Below are positions 1 to 11,828 of a stretch of DNA of 64,000 nucleotides, in pieces. Position numbers and translations under genes: made by a program. This stretch comes from Cryptomeria japonica. Taxonomy: Eukaryota; Streptophyta; Pinopsida; Cupressales; Cupressaceae. The stretch's first letter is position 1, and each line of letters opens with the position of its first letter. The DNA lies in the NCBI RefSeq assembly GCF_030272615.1, contig NC_081414.1:913457648-913521647 (forward strand), read 5' to 3'. The notes under the pieces were generated by a model. That model did not search any database. It saw only the letters and a program-made list of their open reading frames with translations, and was not told the DNA's origin.

Positions 1-1
1 T

Positions 2-925
2 AAGGTAGAAGATAAGGGTAAAATGGTGGAAATAGAAGATGAGGTTCCCATTCCTGACCTTGTTCTTGAGCAAGAATCATTCCTGAAGGCTTTGAGAGCT
101 TTGAGTGGTAAAACCTTAGAGGGAGTGGCTCTCTTTAGTGGGAAGATGGATCCTAATTCTCTTATAGAATGGATTGAAGGCTTGGAAAACCATTTTGAAT
201 GTGATGGAATAACTAAAGCACAAAAGGTTAAAATATAAAAATCAAGGTTGAGAGGGGCAGCCTTAACTTGGTGGAAGTTCATCCAAGAGGGAAGGGTTAA
301 AGTGGGTAAGAAACCAATATCCACCTGGAAAGCAATGGTAACCAAAATCAAAGAAACCTATCTTCCTGAAGACTATGAAATCCAACTACATAGGAAAAGA
401 CAAAACTTGAGACAAAAAGACTTAGATGTCAGTAGCTACACTAAGGAATTTCAAAAACTATGCATGAGATCCAAGGTAGTAGAGGATGAGAGTATAAGAG
501 TAGCAAGGTATTTGAATGGATTGAGATGGAACATACAAGAAGAGATGAGTTTGTTATGTCCACAAACAGTCCACAAGTGTTATCAATTAGAACTCAAAGT
601 GGAAGAGAAGAATAAGAAAAAGTAACAACAAAGCAACATGGGAAGAGGTAGGGGAAGAGAGGGTAGAGGCCATAGAGGAAGTTTTGGTGGAAGAGGAGAT
701 CAGAGGTCCCAAGGAAAATCCAAACTTGTTGAGCAAAGTGGGGATTCACATAGAAAGAGCAGCTATAAAGGAAGGGGATCTAGCAACCTAGGTAGAGGTA
801 GATCTAGTGGACCAGGAAGAGGGTCGTACTTCTCCACCATGAAATGCTACAACTATCAGAAGTTGGGGCACCATACCTACAGATGTCCAGAGAAACCCAC
901 TTCATCACAAGGAGGTGAAAGAAAA
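2..925 (+). pseudogene. gag: chromovirus gag (capsid and nucleocapsid), broken
   Basis: Structural polyprotein that would form the cytoplasmic particle. The frame is already open at base 2, so the true start is upstream. A retrotransposon gag domain is visible at about 150-560 (LRGAALTWW, then QNLRQKDLDVSSYTKEF). It is followed by an Arg/Gly-rich basic stretch at 638-830 and one zinc knuckle near 841-885. The knuckle is damaged: the second cysteine of the CX2C pair is tyrosine (CYNYQKLGH), a TGT to TAT change. In-frame stops at 236 and 623 break the gene without shifting the frame. Confidence 0.85.
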
Positions 926-1396
926 GTGAATTATGTGCAAGAAAATGCAGCAAGTAGTAAAGCTCATGAAGTGAGCTTAACATCAGAAGATGGGGAAAGT
1001 TTGATGATGAGAAGAGTCTTGATAAAGGAGCCAATCAAGGAGGAACCTATTCAAAGAAGGTCATTGTTTAGAATTAAGTGCAAGATCATGGGAAAGGTAT
1101 GCAAGGTGGTCATTGATTCAAGATCCATAGATAACATAGTTTCAGAAGAAGCAGTAAGTAAACTCAAGCTAGAAAGAATCCCTCACACACATCCCTATAG
1201 AGTCACATGGTTGAATAGGGAGCAACATGTTCTTGTCAATGAACAAACATGGGTAGAATTCACTATAGGAGGGTATCAAGATAAGATCTTATGCGATATT
1301 ATCCCAATGGATGCTTTCCATCTACTTCTTGGTAGACCTTGGCAATTTGAGAGGAAAGCCATACACAATGGTGAAAATAACTCCTACTCATTTTAG
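926..1396 (+). pseudogene. pol: chromovirus aspartic protease, active site mutated
   Basis: Retroviral-type aspartic protease that would cut Gag-Pol. The active-site triad should be Asp-Ser/Thr-Gly. At 1115-1123 the sequence reads D-S-R within VVIDSRSIDNIVS, a GGA to AGA change. The flap region and the downstream LLLGRPWQF motif (near 1320-1350) remain recognisable. The segment ends at a TAG (1394) in YSF*KDG, where the frame continues unbroken into the reverse transcriptase. The family call is secure; the enzyme would be inactive. Confidence 0.82.
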
Positions 1397-1471
1397 AAGG
1401 ATGGTGTTACCTACAAAATTCAGTCCATAAATGAAGAGAAAGAGAGCAGAAAGTCAAAGAATCAGAATGTT

Positions 1472-2959
1472 TTGATAGTGAATGAGAAAAAGTTTATTAA
1501 CACACTTGAAGAGGGTGAAGGAGTGGGATTTGCAATCATAGTGACACCCAAGGAAGAAAAGAAGGAGAAGAAGGCTGAAATACCACAAGAAGTGCAGCAA
1601 ATACTTGATAACTTTAAAGAAATTATAAGTGATGGAACACCTGCAACCTTACCACCTCCTAGAGCCAGTAGCCATCAGATAGACTTCATACCAGGAACCT
1701 CTTTACCAAACAAAGAAGCCTATAAGATGACACCTGAGCAGAACAAAGAAGTGGCAAGACAAGTGCAAGAACTCCTAGATCAAAATCTGATAAGAAAGAG
1801 TATAAGTCCTTGTGCAATACCTATAGTTTTAGCACCTAAGAAAGGAGGTACATGGAGATTATGCACAAATTCAAGAGCCATTAACATAATCACTATCAGG
1901 TATAGATTTCCTATTCCAAGGATTGAGGATTTGATGGATTGTTTGGGAGGTGCAAAGTATTTCACAAAAATTGACCTCAAGAGTGGTTATCACCAGATCA
2001 GGATAAAAGAAGGTGATGAATGGAAAACAACCTTCAAAACAAATGAGGGTCTTTATGAGTGGCTAGTTATGCCATTTGGTCTTTCTAATGCCCCAAGTAC
2101 ATTCATGAGACTCATGACTGAAGTGTTGCATGATTTCATTGGTAAATTTGTAGTGGTGTACTTAGATGACATTCTAATTTTTAGTAAAACTAAAGAAGAG
2201 CATTTGAAGCATCTTGAAATTGTTTTGAACAAATTATATGATGAACAACTGACAATAAATTTGGAAAAGTGTGATTTTATGAAACGGGAATTGGTTTATC
2301 TTAGCTTTGTGATCTCAGGCGGAGATTTGAAAATGGATAAAATCAAGGTGGAAGCCATCACAAATTGGCCTACACCCAAATCAGCAAGTGATGTCAGAAG
2401 TTTTCATGGCTTAGCACAGTTCTACAGGAAGTTCATCAGAGGGTTTAGTGAAATTTGTGCACCAATGCTTGATACTATAAAAGGTGGAGCTAAGGTAAAG
2501 TTTCAGTGGACAGATGCAGCAAATAAGGGGTTTGAAATTTTGAAAACCAAGGTTGCTTCTCAACCAGTGCTCATACTTCCTAGTTTTGACAAGTTATTTA
2601 CTATTGAATGTGATGCTAGTAATATTGCAGTAGGTGCAGTGTTGAGTCAGGATAATAGACCTGTAGCTTTCTTTAGTGAGAAATTGAATGATGCTAAAAA
2701 GAAGTACTCATCCTATGATTTGGAACTCTATGCTCTAGTTCAAGCACTTAGAAAGTGGAGACATTATTTGCCTCCAAAGGAGTTTGTTGTTTATACGGAT
2801 AATTAGGCTTTGAGTTTCTTGAATTTACAAGATAAGTTAAATCATAGGCATGTCAAATGGGTTGAATACTTACAATCATACACTTTTACTCTTAAGCACA
2901 AGAAAAGACAATGCAATAATGTAGCAGATGCTTTGAGTAGAAGGCTTCTAACAGTGTAG
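1472..2959 (+). pseudogene. pol: chromovirus reverse transcriptase and RNase H
   Basis: Reverse transcriptase with KIDLKSGYHQIR (motif A aspartate), MPFGLSNAPSTFMRLM and the catalytic YLDD at about 2158-2169, all intact. RNase H follows (FTIECDASNIAVGAVLSQ, FFSEKLNDAKKKYSSYDLE, then YTDN at 2792-2803) and ends in NVADALSRR near 2945. The TAG at 2804 replaces the glutamine expected after YTDN. A TAG-TGA pair at 2957-2962 ends this segment, but the same frame continues into integrase. VDSRAIN of related enzymes reads TNSRAIN here, another G to A type change. Confidence 0.9.
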
Positions 2960-3001
2960 TGAGTACAGGTTCAGAGTATTGGCATAGAGTGCTTCAAAGG
3001 A

Positions 3002-3946
3002 ATGTATCCTGATGATGAAGATTTTTTAGCCATCTATAAGGTTTGCCAAGCATTTATTAATTCTTTTCATAGTAAATATGCTGATTATACTTTGAAAAAT
3101 GGTTTGTTGTTTAAAGGTGGGCAGCTGTGTGTTCCTAAAAGCTCAATGAGGGAGAATCTAATTCAAGAAAAACACAATGGGTGTTTGACAGGACATTTTG
3201 GTCTCAACAAAACATTGGAGTTGGTGCAACCTTTCTATTATTGGCCTAAAATGCAGCAAGATGTCAGAAGGTATGTGGAGCAATGTATGGTTTGTCAGAA
3301 GGCAAAAGGTACTACTTCTAATGCTGGTCTTTATCAGCCTCTTCCAATTCCTACAAGGCCTTGGGAATGTGTTAGAATGGATTTTGTGGTAGGCTTACCT
3401 AAGACTAAAGCTGGTTTTGATAGCATTTTTGTGATTGTGGATATATTTAGTAAAATGGCACACTTTGTTCCTTACAAAACTACACATGATGCTAGTCATA
3501 TAGCCTATTTGTTTTTCAAGGAAATGATTAGAATCCATGGTTTACCTTCTAGCATTTTTTCTGATAGAGATGTTAAGTTTCTTGGCCATTTTTGGAAGAC
3601 ATTATGGAAAAGATTGGGTACTAATCTTTCTTTTGGTTCGACTTATCACCCATAGACAGATGGCCAAATTGAGGTGGTCAATAGGACTCTTGGAAACCTC
3701 ATAAGGTGTTTGACAAAGGAATATGGCCAAAGTTGGGATCAACTCATTCATCAGGCAGAATTTGCTTACAATGATAGTGTTAATAGGTCCATTGGTAGGA
3801 GTCCCTTTGAGATTGTTTATGGTATGCGCCCAAGGGGTGTAATGGAGTTAAGGGATCTTGGCAACTTGCAACAAAAGAGTGGTACAACAGATGACATGGC
3901 TCAATCAATGAAGGAAGTTCATGAGCAAGTGAGGAAAGCTCTTTAG
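3002..3946 (+). pseudogene. pol: chromovirus integrase
   Basis: Integrase that would insert the cDNA. The N-terminal HHCC zinc-binding region is visible (EKHNGCLTGHFG, then CMVCQKAKG). The catalytic core keeps the first Asp (VRMDFVVGLP), the second (FSDRDVKF) and the Glu (GQIEVVNRTLGN). The GPY/F-type end leads into the chromodomain. TAG codons at 3653 (in the conserved YHP-Q-TDGQ motif, so the lost residue is certainly Gln) and at 3944 interrupt it. The catalytic triad is otherwise complete. Confidence 0.9.
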
Positions 3947-3973
3947 GACACCTCACAGAAAGAGAAAGCTAGA

Positions 3974-4549
3974 GTGGATGCATCAAAGAGGGATGTTCAA
4001 TTTTCAGTTGGGGACTTTGTGATGGTGCATTTGAACAAGTCTATATTTCAAAAGGGAGGTCCAAGAAAGCTCCAAATGAGAAGGATAGGTCCTTGCAAGA
4101 TATTGGCTAAGTATGGTTCTAGTGCATATAAAATTGATTTGCCTACTGATCTTTCTTTGTCTCCTATTTTCAATGTTTCAGATTTGGTGGCATTAAAAGG
4201 TTAGCTTCCTAAGGAGGAGGATCGAGTTTCAAATGTTCACAAGTCACTTTCAGACCTGTCTTTGCCTCTGCCATCCATTCCTCCAACTGAACAGGTGTTG
4301 GACTCAAGAGTTTACAAGAGGACTCACCATCAAGTGTACATGGAGCATGCCATCAAGTGGAAAGATAAACCGCTTTTAGAAAACACTTGGGTACTAGAGT
4401 CTGATTTCTCTAAGTCTGGAATTCCTTCTTCTTTGTCTTTGGGGGAGTATGGTGCAGGAGCACCTAGTTTTGCTTATACTCTCCATTTTTGGTATTTTTC
4501 ATGCTTAAGTGTCTTGTTAGTTTTGCAATGTTGTCATAGGTTGTTTTGA
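3974..4549 (+). pseudogene. pol: integrase C-terminus and chromodomain
   Basis: The integrase C-terminal barrel (SVGDFVMVHLNK, RRIGPCKILAKYGSSAYKID) is followed by a chromodomain at about 4290-4420 (EQVLDSRVYKR, then IKWKDKPLLENTWVLESDF). Chromodomains of this group direct insertion into marked heterochromatin. One TAG at 4202 lies between the two domains. The open frame runs to a TGA at 4547; the last residues are hydrophobic and probably read into the LTR. The purine run and a TG that could begin the 3' LTR lie inside it (4441-4451). Confidence 0.82.
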
Positions 4550-5200
4550 ATCATTTCATAGATGTTTGATCTCATTTTGTGCTTGAGAGATCAAGTTTTG
4601 TTTCCTACGGTTTAAGTTGTTAGTTTTGTGCTCCTAGGCCAAATAAGGCTAAAAAGTGGAAAATTGCCTTATAGGCTTAGCCATGCTTTGGAAAGCATTG
4701 AAAAATGTTTAGAAAGTGTTTTTAATCATTCCTAGGTGGTTTTGGAAGGTTGTTTGAGTTAGGTTTCTCAAATTGCCACTTGGAGAAACAAAAGTTGTCA
4801 TTCTTGCTTGTGAAAGTTGTCATTTTTGGACACTTTTTGTAAAAGAAGACATAAATGCCTTATGTCTGTACAAGACTTGATAACTACCTTCAAATACTAT
4901 TTATATGCCTCCCTCTTCTTGGTATAGGGTTGGATTTTGTACTTTCTAATCATAATCAATTGAAAGAGCCAACATTTTTATGGTTTTTCTCATGTTTTGA
5001 ACTCCATTTGGATAGCAGTCCGTACTGGGGCTTCTCATTTCCACACTGTACCTTTTGGAAAGTGAATTTTTTGTATATTCAATACACTTTATGTAATTAG
5101 TTTGCAGGTTTTGCATTTGGAAGTTGGTTGTACAAAATAGTTTTCATTTTGCTCCTTGACTGCCCTGTCAAGGGTTTTGGGCTCCACAATGCATCAACTT
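4441..5200 (+). repeat. candidate polypurine tract and 3' LTR of the chromovirus
   Basis: A purine run (GGGGGAG, 4441-4447) is followed by TGGTGCAGGAGCACC from 4450, the expected position and TG start of a 3' LTR. A TATA-like TATTTATAT lies at about 4898-4906. The second LTR copy is outside the window, so the right edge is a guess and no target duplication can be tested. Confidence 0.35.
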
Positions 5201-6199
5201 GTCTAAATCCAGATTTGGGTTCCCATGGGTGGACTTAGACAAGTTGTACTACATATGTGTAGTGTAAATATTTCATATTTTGGCCAGGGTTATGCAAAGG
5301 AATTTCTTTTGAGTTTAGGCTAGGCAAGTTGGAGATGGACTTGGCTAGCAATTTGAACAAAGATCAAACTAGTTTGTACTCAAATGTCAATTGAGTGAGA
5401 AAAACTAAGACAAAGGTCTTCACTAGTCTCTTTGGAGATTTAGAGATATTTGGAGCTTCGAACAACGTTTACTTTACCTTGAAAATGTGTTAAGTTGCAG
5501 CTGGTAGCGTGCACCATGTTTTGGGAATTTAATGTCTTTTTGAATCAAAAATAGTTTATTAATATGTCCATGTTTTGGAATCTTGTGACAAGTGTTAACA
5601 ATTTTGTTTGGAGGTTGTTACATACATTGGTGAATTTTTCTATGAAGTTCTTACCATTCAAAATGCAGATAAGACAATGAACTAGTTGTGATAATGCATG
5701 TAGCAGTCATTTTAATTGCCTTTTCAGTTTGTATGACAAATGTTTGATATAATGTATGCATGGCAGAGTTGGAAAATAGTGTCAAATGTTGAGGCAGATT
5801 TTTTGAGGTAGTGGAAAGACTTGAATACTTGTTAGGAAGTGATTTCCAATGCTAAGTGACCAAAACCCTCATAAAACCCTACTTTCTTGCCTTAAATTGT
5901 GCACAGACAATATACAACCTTCTTAGGAGAAAAAACCTCAAAAGTCCTTGAGGTTAGACATATTTGATAGCATCCCTAATAAGTTTCAAGGAGAAATTGA
6001 TCATCATTGGCCTATGTGAACAAAAACCTTCAAATTAGGCCTAATCGGGCTACAAGCCTAATAACCCTGTTTTGCCAAAAAATGAAGAACTCGATTGAAG
6101 CAATGATGTGGGGTCTTACAAATCCATTGGAAACCTATTGAGAACACTAAAAGAAACCTTGAAGAAAACCTCTGTGACATCAAAAAATTCACTTTGGGG
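5201..6199. other. unassigned AT-rich DNA
   Basis: About 1 kb without a supportable gene or domain. It may hold the end of the chromovirus LTR followed by older repeat debris or the 5' flank of the gag-like fragment that starts at 6200. Open frames here are short and lack recognisable motifs on either strand. Confidence 0.4.
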
Positions 6200-6926
6200 T
6201 TTGGACCTACTATTGAGGGTTTGAGTAACATTGAGGAAATAAGCTTGAGCAAGGGAGTGTAACAACATAATAGGGTGGTTGCTTGAGAAGAGGTGTGAGT
6301 GTTGAACATCAAGAAAGAAAATATTGTTATTGAAAGCACTTGTGAGCACAAAAGAAAGTCCTTTGGGTCCTCTTGATTGTTTAAAACTATTTTAGTCTTA
6401 TTGAGCAACTTTTCACTCAATCTCCCTATCAAGAAAGAAGATCAGATCATGGAATACTATGACAAAGCTGATGAAGTTAACAAGATTAAGAGAGAGAATG
6501 TTGCTTTGAAGAATGAGATGCAATCCATTGTGATGAGGCTGACTAAGGAGACTGAGGACCGAAAGAAGAATGAAGAGAATCTGGAAAAATCATTAAAGGA
6601 AAGAGTTGATGAATGCTTCAGGCTTACCTATGAGAATGATCAGTTGAAGCTTGAGTTGACACAATCAAGGAATAATGGTCAAGAACTTGAAAGACATATT
6701 GCTACCTTGAGAGATGAACTTTCTATTGCCAATAAATACAAAGAAAAATTCAAAGCTAGCTCAACAAGGCTTGATAAGATGTTGGAAAGTCAGAGACATG
6801 GAAAGGACATGCGAGGTCTAGGATTTGAGAAAGGTGAATCCTCTAGATCTGGACAGGGTAATGCAAAACCTAATCAAAAGAAAAGAAAAAATCCTCCGGT
6901 AATACAACCTAATGCTCATAAATTCA
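6200..6926 (+). repeat. direct repeat, copy 1 (gag-like fragment upstream of copia A)
   Basis: This 727-bp stretch recurs at 11869-12596 with only scattered substitutions. It starts at TTTGGACCTA and ends where copy 1 loses 59 bp (equivalent to 12597-12655). That deletion removed the end of the gag fragment, the target-site duplication and the first 22 bases of the copia A LTR, so copy 1 runs straight from gag-like sequence into LTR sequence. Confidence 0.85.
6377..6926 (+). pseudogene. gag-like coiled-coil fragment, copy 1, frame truncated
   Basis: Codes for a Lys/Glu-rich protein with a long predicted coiled coil (for example NKIKRENVALKNEMQS and the stretch to RDELSIANK), then a basic Ser/Arg/Gly-rich part. 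The order resembles the C-terminal part of Gag in some plant retrotransposons, where coiled coil precedes zinc knuckles. Here the knuckle is lost in the 59-bp deletion and the frame shifts to a stop near 6977. The lineage is uncertain. The start ATG is not clear; the frame was probably open further upstream. Confidence 0.6.
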
Positions 6927-7567
6927 AGGGAGATTGTTGGCATTCCAATTACAATAAGAGATTGTTGGCATTTCTATAAGGATATTGAGAAGGTTGTTGA
7001 TGATTATGGATATAACTGATTAAGGATGTTTACTGTCTTAATATTATTATTTTGTCATTTGATGTCAAGAAATTGATTTTCTAATTCAGTATGATGTTGC
7101 CATATCTTAAGAAGTATGATTTGGTGAGTATAAAGACGTCGGTAAAAGACACAGAAAGAATGTGTTGAATAAGGGGAGGAATAAGTTATTCAATGGGAAA
7201 CTATTACTGAGTTAGACAATGATGAGATCATGATGTTTAGATTATTTTGATATCCTACATATGTTGTTGATTGTAAGGTTAATACTATACTATGTTACCG
7301 AGCAAAGAACCTAGTCGGTAAACCCTAAGGTTATCGCTATCGGTTAATGAAGCAGAATGTCTACCGAGTGAGGTTTAGTATTTACCGAGTTGCAACCGAG
7401 TAATAATAGAATGCACTGAATGAATAAACGCATTATTTAATGAAGGAAGCTGATTAGCTGGAACTGAATCTGTTATTTTTATGGAAGATTAAGTTTGTAT
7501 GATTCACCCCCCCCTCTCATCTTGTTAGCTTGGCATTTGTACTTTACATTAAGTATCAGAACTATCA
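6927..7567 (+). repeat. copia A 5' LTR, internally deleted
   Basis: Matches the 1529-bp LTR at 12634-14162 but lacks its first 22 bases and 867 bases from the middle (equivalent to 13196-14062). The internal joint carries a 3-bp microhomology (TGA). It ends in CA at 7566-7567, two bases before the primer binding site. With the missing sequence it is unlikely to act as a normal promoter or to have served as template for the current 3' copy. Confidence 0.88.
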
Positions 7568-7569
7568 AT

Positions 7570-7580
7570 TGGTATCAGAG
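7570..7580 (+). promoter_or_regulatory. copia A primer binding site (initiator Met tRNA)
   Basis: TGGTATCAGAG is complementary to the 3' end of initiator methionine tRNA, the usual primer of plant Ty1/copia elements. It lies two bases after the LTR end, as expected, and fixes the 5' LTR boundary. Confidence 0.9.
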
Positions 7581-7631
7581 ATTTGGACTCTGGAAGAAAA
7601 GTTTAAAGGTACTTGAGGCAAAGATACAAAG

Positions 7632-8663
7632 ATGTACAAGAGAGATGCACCGAAGCTGAACAAGTCAAGTTTCTCTACATGGCAGAAAAGGATGAAGGTA
7701 CACCTATCAGGAGCTGGAGAATATGTTGTATATTATCTGGAGAATGATTTAATTACACCGAGCACCTATCCATTGACAATGGAAGAGATAAAGGCAAAGC
7801 AAGAACATATTCAAGCAATGATTGAAATAACATTTACACTGACTGACTCAGAGTTTAATGATCTAGAAGGCTGCAATGATGCAAAGGCAATGTGGGACAA
7901 GCTCATATCTGTGTATGGCGGTGATGAACATGTTCAAAGAGCAAAAGTGGACAATCTAAGAGGACAACTTGAATCTATGAGGATGAATGAAGGTGAGAAC
8001 ATAACCCAGTACAGTACAAGACTAAAGGATATTGTCAATCAAATCAAAGGAGCGGGTGGAACTATTGAAGAAAAGGATATAAAAAGTAAGTTGTTAAGAA
8101 CCCTTCTACCATCTTATGCAATCCGAATCTTTGCAATCAATGAATTGAGGTCTTTACCCAATATGCTAGTTTCTTTGGATGCTACTATTGGTAAGCTACA
8201 TGCATTTGAGTTAAGTAATTTTGATAACAGTGGGTCTTCGGTAAATAAAGTTGAATCTGCATTTAGTTCTTTTTATATTGGTGAATCTGATGATTACAAT
8301 GATAGAATGAGTAAGTACACTAAAGGGGATCACAGTGGAGCAAGTGAAATATTTTGCAAGAACATGGAAAAAGTGCACAAACTGTATGAGGAAATCAGAA
8401 AGCAAGAAGAGTTTGAAGCACTATTAGCGAGAAGGTTACTGAGAGGCAAAGGTAAGAATAAAGGAAAACTACATTTGAAATGTTTCAATTGTGATAAGAT
8501 AGGACATATGACTTCTAACTGTCCTAACAAAGAATCTACTGAAAAGAGAGATTACCGAGATGATAGACAAAATGATAATCATTACAGAGGACACCAACAC
8601 TTCAGAAGAAGAGATAGAAAGTCATTCCTAATAGCTGATGAGGAATCCAATGATGATAAATAA
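7632..8663 (+). pseudogene. gag: copia A gag
   Basis: A 343-residue Ty1/copia Gag starting at the ATG 52 bases after the primer site. The N-terminal half is the copia gag fold (FSTWQKRMKVHL, KAMWDKLISVYGG, YSTRLKDIVNQIKGAGG). A complete CCHC zinc knuckle, CFNCDKIGHMTSNC, lies at about residues 284-297. It would form the particle and bind RNA. The gene is full length; the TAA at 8661 may be a mutated glutamine codon, because the same frame continues through another TAA (8676) into protease. Confidence 0.88.
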
Positions 8664-8693
8664 GATGAAATTGATACATAAGAAGTAGTTTAT

Positions 8694-10256
8694 GTGGCTA
8701 TCAAAGATGGATCAGATGAAGACAGGTATGAAGAAAAAGCCCTAATATCTCACATAAATACTAATGATTCTTGGATCATAGATAGTGGATGCTCACATCA
8801 CATGACAGGTGATAAACACAAATTTGTTACATTAGAAGATTATGATGGAGGCTATGTAAGATTTGGTAATGATGCACCATGTCCAGTAAAAGGTAAAGGA
8901 TCTATAACACTTCTTGACAATGCAAAATGCAATGATGTTTATTGGGTTGAAGGTTTGAAATACAATTTGTTGAGTGTAGCACAACTAAACAACACAGGTT
9001 ATCGAATAGAATTTCAGAAAGGAATTGTCAAAGTTCATGACAAGCATGGAAAGTTAGCTACTACCGGGACACAAAAAAAAGGTAACACATTTCACCTTGA
9101 CTCAACTCGAAACAAGTGTTTGTATGCAAAGATAGATGATACCTGGTTATGGCATAAAAGGTTTTGTCATATAAATTTTGATAATCTGATCAAGATAAGC
9201 AAGAAGCACCGAGTAAGAGGTCTACCGAGTTTGGAAAAACCTGAGAATGCTATGTGCCGAGGATGCCAGATGGGTAAGATGACAAGATCAAGCTTTAAAA
9301 GTAAGTCCTACACTTCCAAGGGAATTTTAGATCTTGTGCACACTAATCTTTGTGGTCCTATGAAAGTTCAAAGTTATTATGGTGATAAATATTTCATATT
9401 ATTTGTGGATGATTATTCAAGGATGATGTTAGTAATGTTTTTAAAAGAAAAATTAGAAGCTTTTCAAATGTTTAAATGGTACAAGGCAAGAGTTGAAAAT
9501 GAAACAGGAAGACAACTGAAATGTCTTAGATCAGATAGAGGAGGAGAGTTCACATCTGATGAGTTCAACTTATTCTGCAATGATCATGGTATAAAAAGAC
9601 AAGTCTCTGCACTGAGAACTCCACAACAAAATGGAATTGCTGAGAGAAGAAATAGATCTATCGTGGATTGTGCCAGAACCCTGATGATTGAAAAGAAAGT
9701 GCCACAAACATTTTGGAGAGAAGCAATAAGCACAACAGTTTACACCCTGAACCGAGTACAATTGAAGAAAGGAACTTTGAAGACACCATATGAGATTTGG
9801 TATGACAAGAAACCTAATGTAAGTTATTTCAAAATCTTTGGAAGTAGATGCTATGTACACAAAGATGATAGAAATGGAAACTTTGATCAGAAAAGTGAAG
9901 AAGGAACATTTCTAGGTTATTCTTCTAGAAGTAAAGCATTTAAATGTCTGATCAAATCATCTAACAAAATAGTAGAAAGTGCAAATGTGAAAATTGATGA
10001 ATTTGCAGAAAGAAATGATGAAGGAAATTCCAAGGAACTAGAAGATTATGATGAATTTGTCTATGTTCAACTGAGAAGTCCTACCGAGAAGACTGTTGAA
10101 GGAAATGAAGAGAATATCCAGTTACAGAGTGATGAAGAAGATCATATAGAGCCTATTGAGCCTGTATTAGCCAAGTATGTCAGAAGACATCACGCATCAA
10201 GTCAGATTATAGGAGAAAAAGATGATCCCATGATGAAAAGGAACAAACTGAGATAG
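8694..10256 (+). pseudogene. pol: copia A protease and integrase
   Basis: Protease active site is intact (WIIDSGCSHHMTG, about 8770-8810). The pre-integrase zinc region follows (LWHKRFCHINFDNL, then CRGCQMGKM). In the integrase core the first catalytic Asp is lost: the usual H-T-D before LCGP reads H-T-N near 9340. The second Asp (CLRSDRGGEF) and the Glu (NGIAERRNRS) remain. The C-terminal copia motif FKIFGSRCYVH is present. It shares the frame of gag and of the following RT, with TAG at 10254 between them. Confidence 0.88.
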
Positions 10257-10292
10257 AACACATGTCTGATATCTGAATTTGAACCGAGAATA

Positions 10293-11828
10293 GTGAAAGA
10301 GGCATTTAACAATGAAGATTGGATAACTGCTATGACAAAAGAGATTGATCAAATCAAGAAGAATGGCACATGGACACTGGTCCCAAGACCAAAGGACAAA
10401 AATGTAATCGGTACAAAGTGGATTTTCAGAAACAAGCTGAATGAAAAAGGTGAGGTCATTCGAAATAAAGCAAGATTAGTTTGCAAAGGTTATGCTCAAG
10501 AAGAGGGAATTGATTATGGTGAGACTTTTGCACCTGTGGCAAGACTTGAAGGAGTACGAACATTGTTGGCATATGCCGCTTACAAGAATTTCAAGGTATA
10601 TCAAATGCATGTCAAATCTACATTTCTGAATGGTATATTAGAAGAAGAAGTTTTTATTGAACAACCTGAAGGATTTGTTGAAGACAAGAATAAAGATCAG
10701 GTATGTAAATTGAACAAAGCTTTATATGGTCTAAAACAAGCACCTAGAGCATGGTATGAAAGATTGCACTCTCATCTGATCAAGATTGGTTTTATAAGAA
10801 CAAGTGAAAACAACAATATGTACATGAAGAATGATGAAAATGGAATACTAATCTCAGCCATATTTGCTTATGATATTATATTTTGTGGAAGTAACTCTCT
10901 ATGCAAGAACTTTGGAAATGAAATGAGCAAAGAATTTGAGATGTCATTAATCGGTGAGATAAAGTATTTTATAGGTTTACAAATACTGCAAATGAAAGAT
11001 GAAATTTTCATTACTCAATCCAAGTACATAAAGGAAATCTTGAAGAAATTTGGAATGGAGGACTCAAAACCAGTAAGTACTCTGATGACTACCAACTATA
11101 AACTATCAAAGAATGATGAATTTGCATCTGTTGATGAGACACTTTACCGATCCATGATTGGAAAGCTACAATATGTTGTTCACAGCATGCCAGATGTAGC
11201 ACATGCAGTAGGTATAGTTGCAAGATTCTCTGCAGATCCCAAGGAAACACACATGACAACAATCAAGAGAATTTTCAGATACTTGAAAGGCACTGAAGAT
11301 TATGGCTTAGTATATCAGAAAGGAAATGTTTTTGATTTAAAAGTTTATACTGATGCTGATTGGGCAGGCAACATTGATGACAGAAAAAGAACAAGTGGAG
11401 GAGTTTTCTTTTTAGGAGAAAGACTAGTGAGTTGGCTTAGCAAGAAACAAGGATGTGTTTCACAGTCAACAGTAGAAGCTAAATATGTTGCTACAGCATT
11501 GAATTGTGCCAATATAGCATGGATCAAACAACTGTTGGAAGGTATAAATGAGTAAGTTACCGAGCTAGTAACTATATTCTGTGACAATACTAGTGTCATA
11601 AACATTTCAAAGAATCTTGTTATGCACTCTAAGACAAAGCACACCTCTATCAAATATCATTATCTTAGAGAAGAAGCTCAAGAGAAGAAAGTGGTGTCGG
11701 AGTATGTTAGCACAAAGGAACATATAGCAAATATCTTCACCAAGCCACTGCCAAGGGACACTTTTGAGTATCTCAGAAGTAAGTTAGGGGTCCTACCCTA
11801 TCTTCCATTCAATGACCGAGTTCAGTGA
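10293..11828 (+). pseudogene. pol: copia A reverse transcriptase and RNase H, catalytic residues lost
   Basis: Typical copia RT ([35 protein letters not shown]) joined to RNase H ([19 protein letters not shown], then NISKNLVMHSKTKH and IFTKPLPRDTFEYL). Two key sites are changed. Motif A reads [10 protein letters not shown], with His for the catalytic Asp. The YVDD box reads F-A-Y-D near 10864-10875. A TAA at 11553 splits RNase H, with no frame change. Internal sequence stops near 11868 before any polypurine tract, where the second gag-like repeat begins. Confidence 0.9.

Larger units (their letters stand above)
1..4549 (+). mobile_element. Ty3/gypsy chromovirus, internal region, 5' end outside window
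   Basis: Gag, protease, reverse transcriptase, RNase H, integrase and chromodomain follow in the order gag-PR-RT-RH-INT-CHD, which is the Ty3/gypsy order; the C-terminal chromodomain places it among chromoviruses. All parts lie in the same forward frame from base 2 to base 4549. No frameshift is needed, only in-frame stops at 236, 623, 1394, 2804, 2957, 2960, 3653, 3944 and 4202. The 5' LTR and primer site lie before the window. It is a dead copy. Confidence 0.93.
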
